A stretch of DNA of 64,000 nt from Micropterus salmoides (lineage: Eukaryota > Chordata > Actinopteri > Centrarchiformes > Centrarchidae). Where the stretch lies: the NCBI RefSeq assembly GCF_014851395.1, contig NW_024044459.1, positions 20,470,664-20,534,663 on the forward strand, in the 5' to 3' direction. The notes under the pieces are model-generated. The model saw only the letters and a list, made by a program, of their open reading frames with translations, searched no databases and was not told the DNA's origin. Numbering within the stretch: the stretch's first letter is position 1; every line of letters begins with the position of its first letter. Below, piece by piece: positions 63,664 through 64,000 of this stretch. Both the position numbers and the translations under genes were made by a program.

Positions 63664-64000
63664 TTTGTCATGATTAGGTTTTGCCTACTCCCCCTTCCTT
63701 ATGTTTTCTCCTTTTTTCCCTTCCCCGCTTTCTCTATCAGTTTAGTCTGTCGTGTCCTGTATGTGCATGTGTGGGCGTGTCCGGCTCTGGCTCCTGGCTC
63801 CTCACCACCTGCAGCGTCTCGCACCTGTGGCTCATCAAGCAATCAACCCATGCAGTGAAATACTCTGGTTCATCTTCCACTCTTCGTTAGTTCGTATTTT
63901 GCAATCCGTCCCTAACGTTCTGTTTCTGCCTACTCCAGTTACCTCCCATGTGCTGAGATGCTGCCTGCCTATCGGCTTACCCTGAACCGCGCCCTGGGAA
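63664..64000. other. Possible retroelement end, cut by the window edge
   Basis: From tgtcatgattagg onward the sequence changes to GC-richer, pyrimidine-rich DNA with short open frames on the plus strand (63670-63985). It could be the start of an LTR or another retroelement inserted in the next ipo11 intron. Nothing in the visible part proves this. Confidence 0.25.

Noticed and set aside
1..64000. CRISPR array, operon-like cluster or RNA gene
   Set aside because: The DNA is eukaryotic with split genes. No regular spacer repeats were seen, and the only tRNA-like sequences are SINE heads without a full cloverleaf.

Overview
This window is nuclear DNA of a ray-finned fish, most likely a spiny-rayed (percomorph-type) teleost. 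Coding sequence is split into short exons with GT-AG introns, most of the DNA is AT-rich and non-coding, and the interspersed repeats (tRNA-headed SINEs, CR1/L2-like LINE remnants, many small hAT-type elements with 8-bp target duplications) are those common in teleost genomes. The species cannot be named from the sequence.

Only one gene is firmly supported: the 3' end of IPO11 (importin-11), on the minus strand. Six consecutive coding exons are visible, at 63409-63314, 63024-62911, 62358-62237, 56273-56178, 54480-54396 and 21518-21354 (stop codon at 21356-21354). Together they encode the last 225 residues of a protein that is about 975 residues long in other vertebrates. All phases join cleanly and every splice site is GT-AG. 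The last intron is about 32.9 kb and makes up half the window. The rest of the gene lies beyond position 64000.

Layout: 1 to about 20.4 kb is downstream of IPO11 and shows no convincing gene. It holds a decayed LINE (about 2.24-3.18 kb), a tRNA-derived SINE (6.9-7.1 kb), a TTAA-flanked piggyBac-like element (12.1-13.2 kb), a 1-kb hAT-like element with a perfect 8-bp duplication (16.8-17.9 kb) and a GATA-motif cluster near 10.2-10.3 kb. About 20.5-21.35 kb is the probable 3' UTR. From 21.5 to 54.4 kb is the giant last intron, full of layered mobile elements: an internally deleted LINE (27.0-28.7 kb), hAT-like elements nested in older repeats (31-32.7 kb and 38.6-39.7 kb), and a TA-flanked element that splits a SINE (48.6-49.4 kb). 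It also has two locally duplicated non-repeat segments (45.6-45.9 kb and 50.55-51.36 kb), a minisatellite beside a hairpin (36.15-36.34 kb) and a long GA tract. From 54.4 to 63.4 kb are the other exons, with one 6-kb intron holding more hAT-like elements.

I found no operon-like or defence-like system, no CRISPR array and no RNA gene. The most interesting content is the insertion layering, elements with different ends that share internal sequence, the two local duplications and the GATA cluster. Repeat family names are given only to superfamily level, because no library search could be run.
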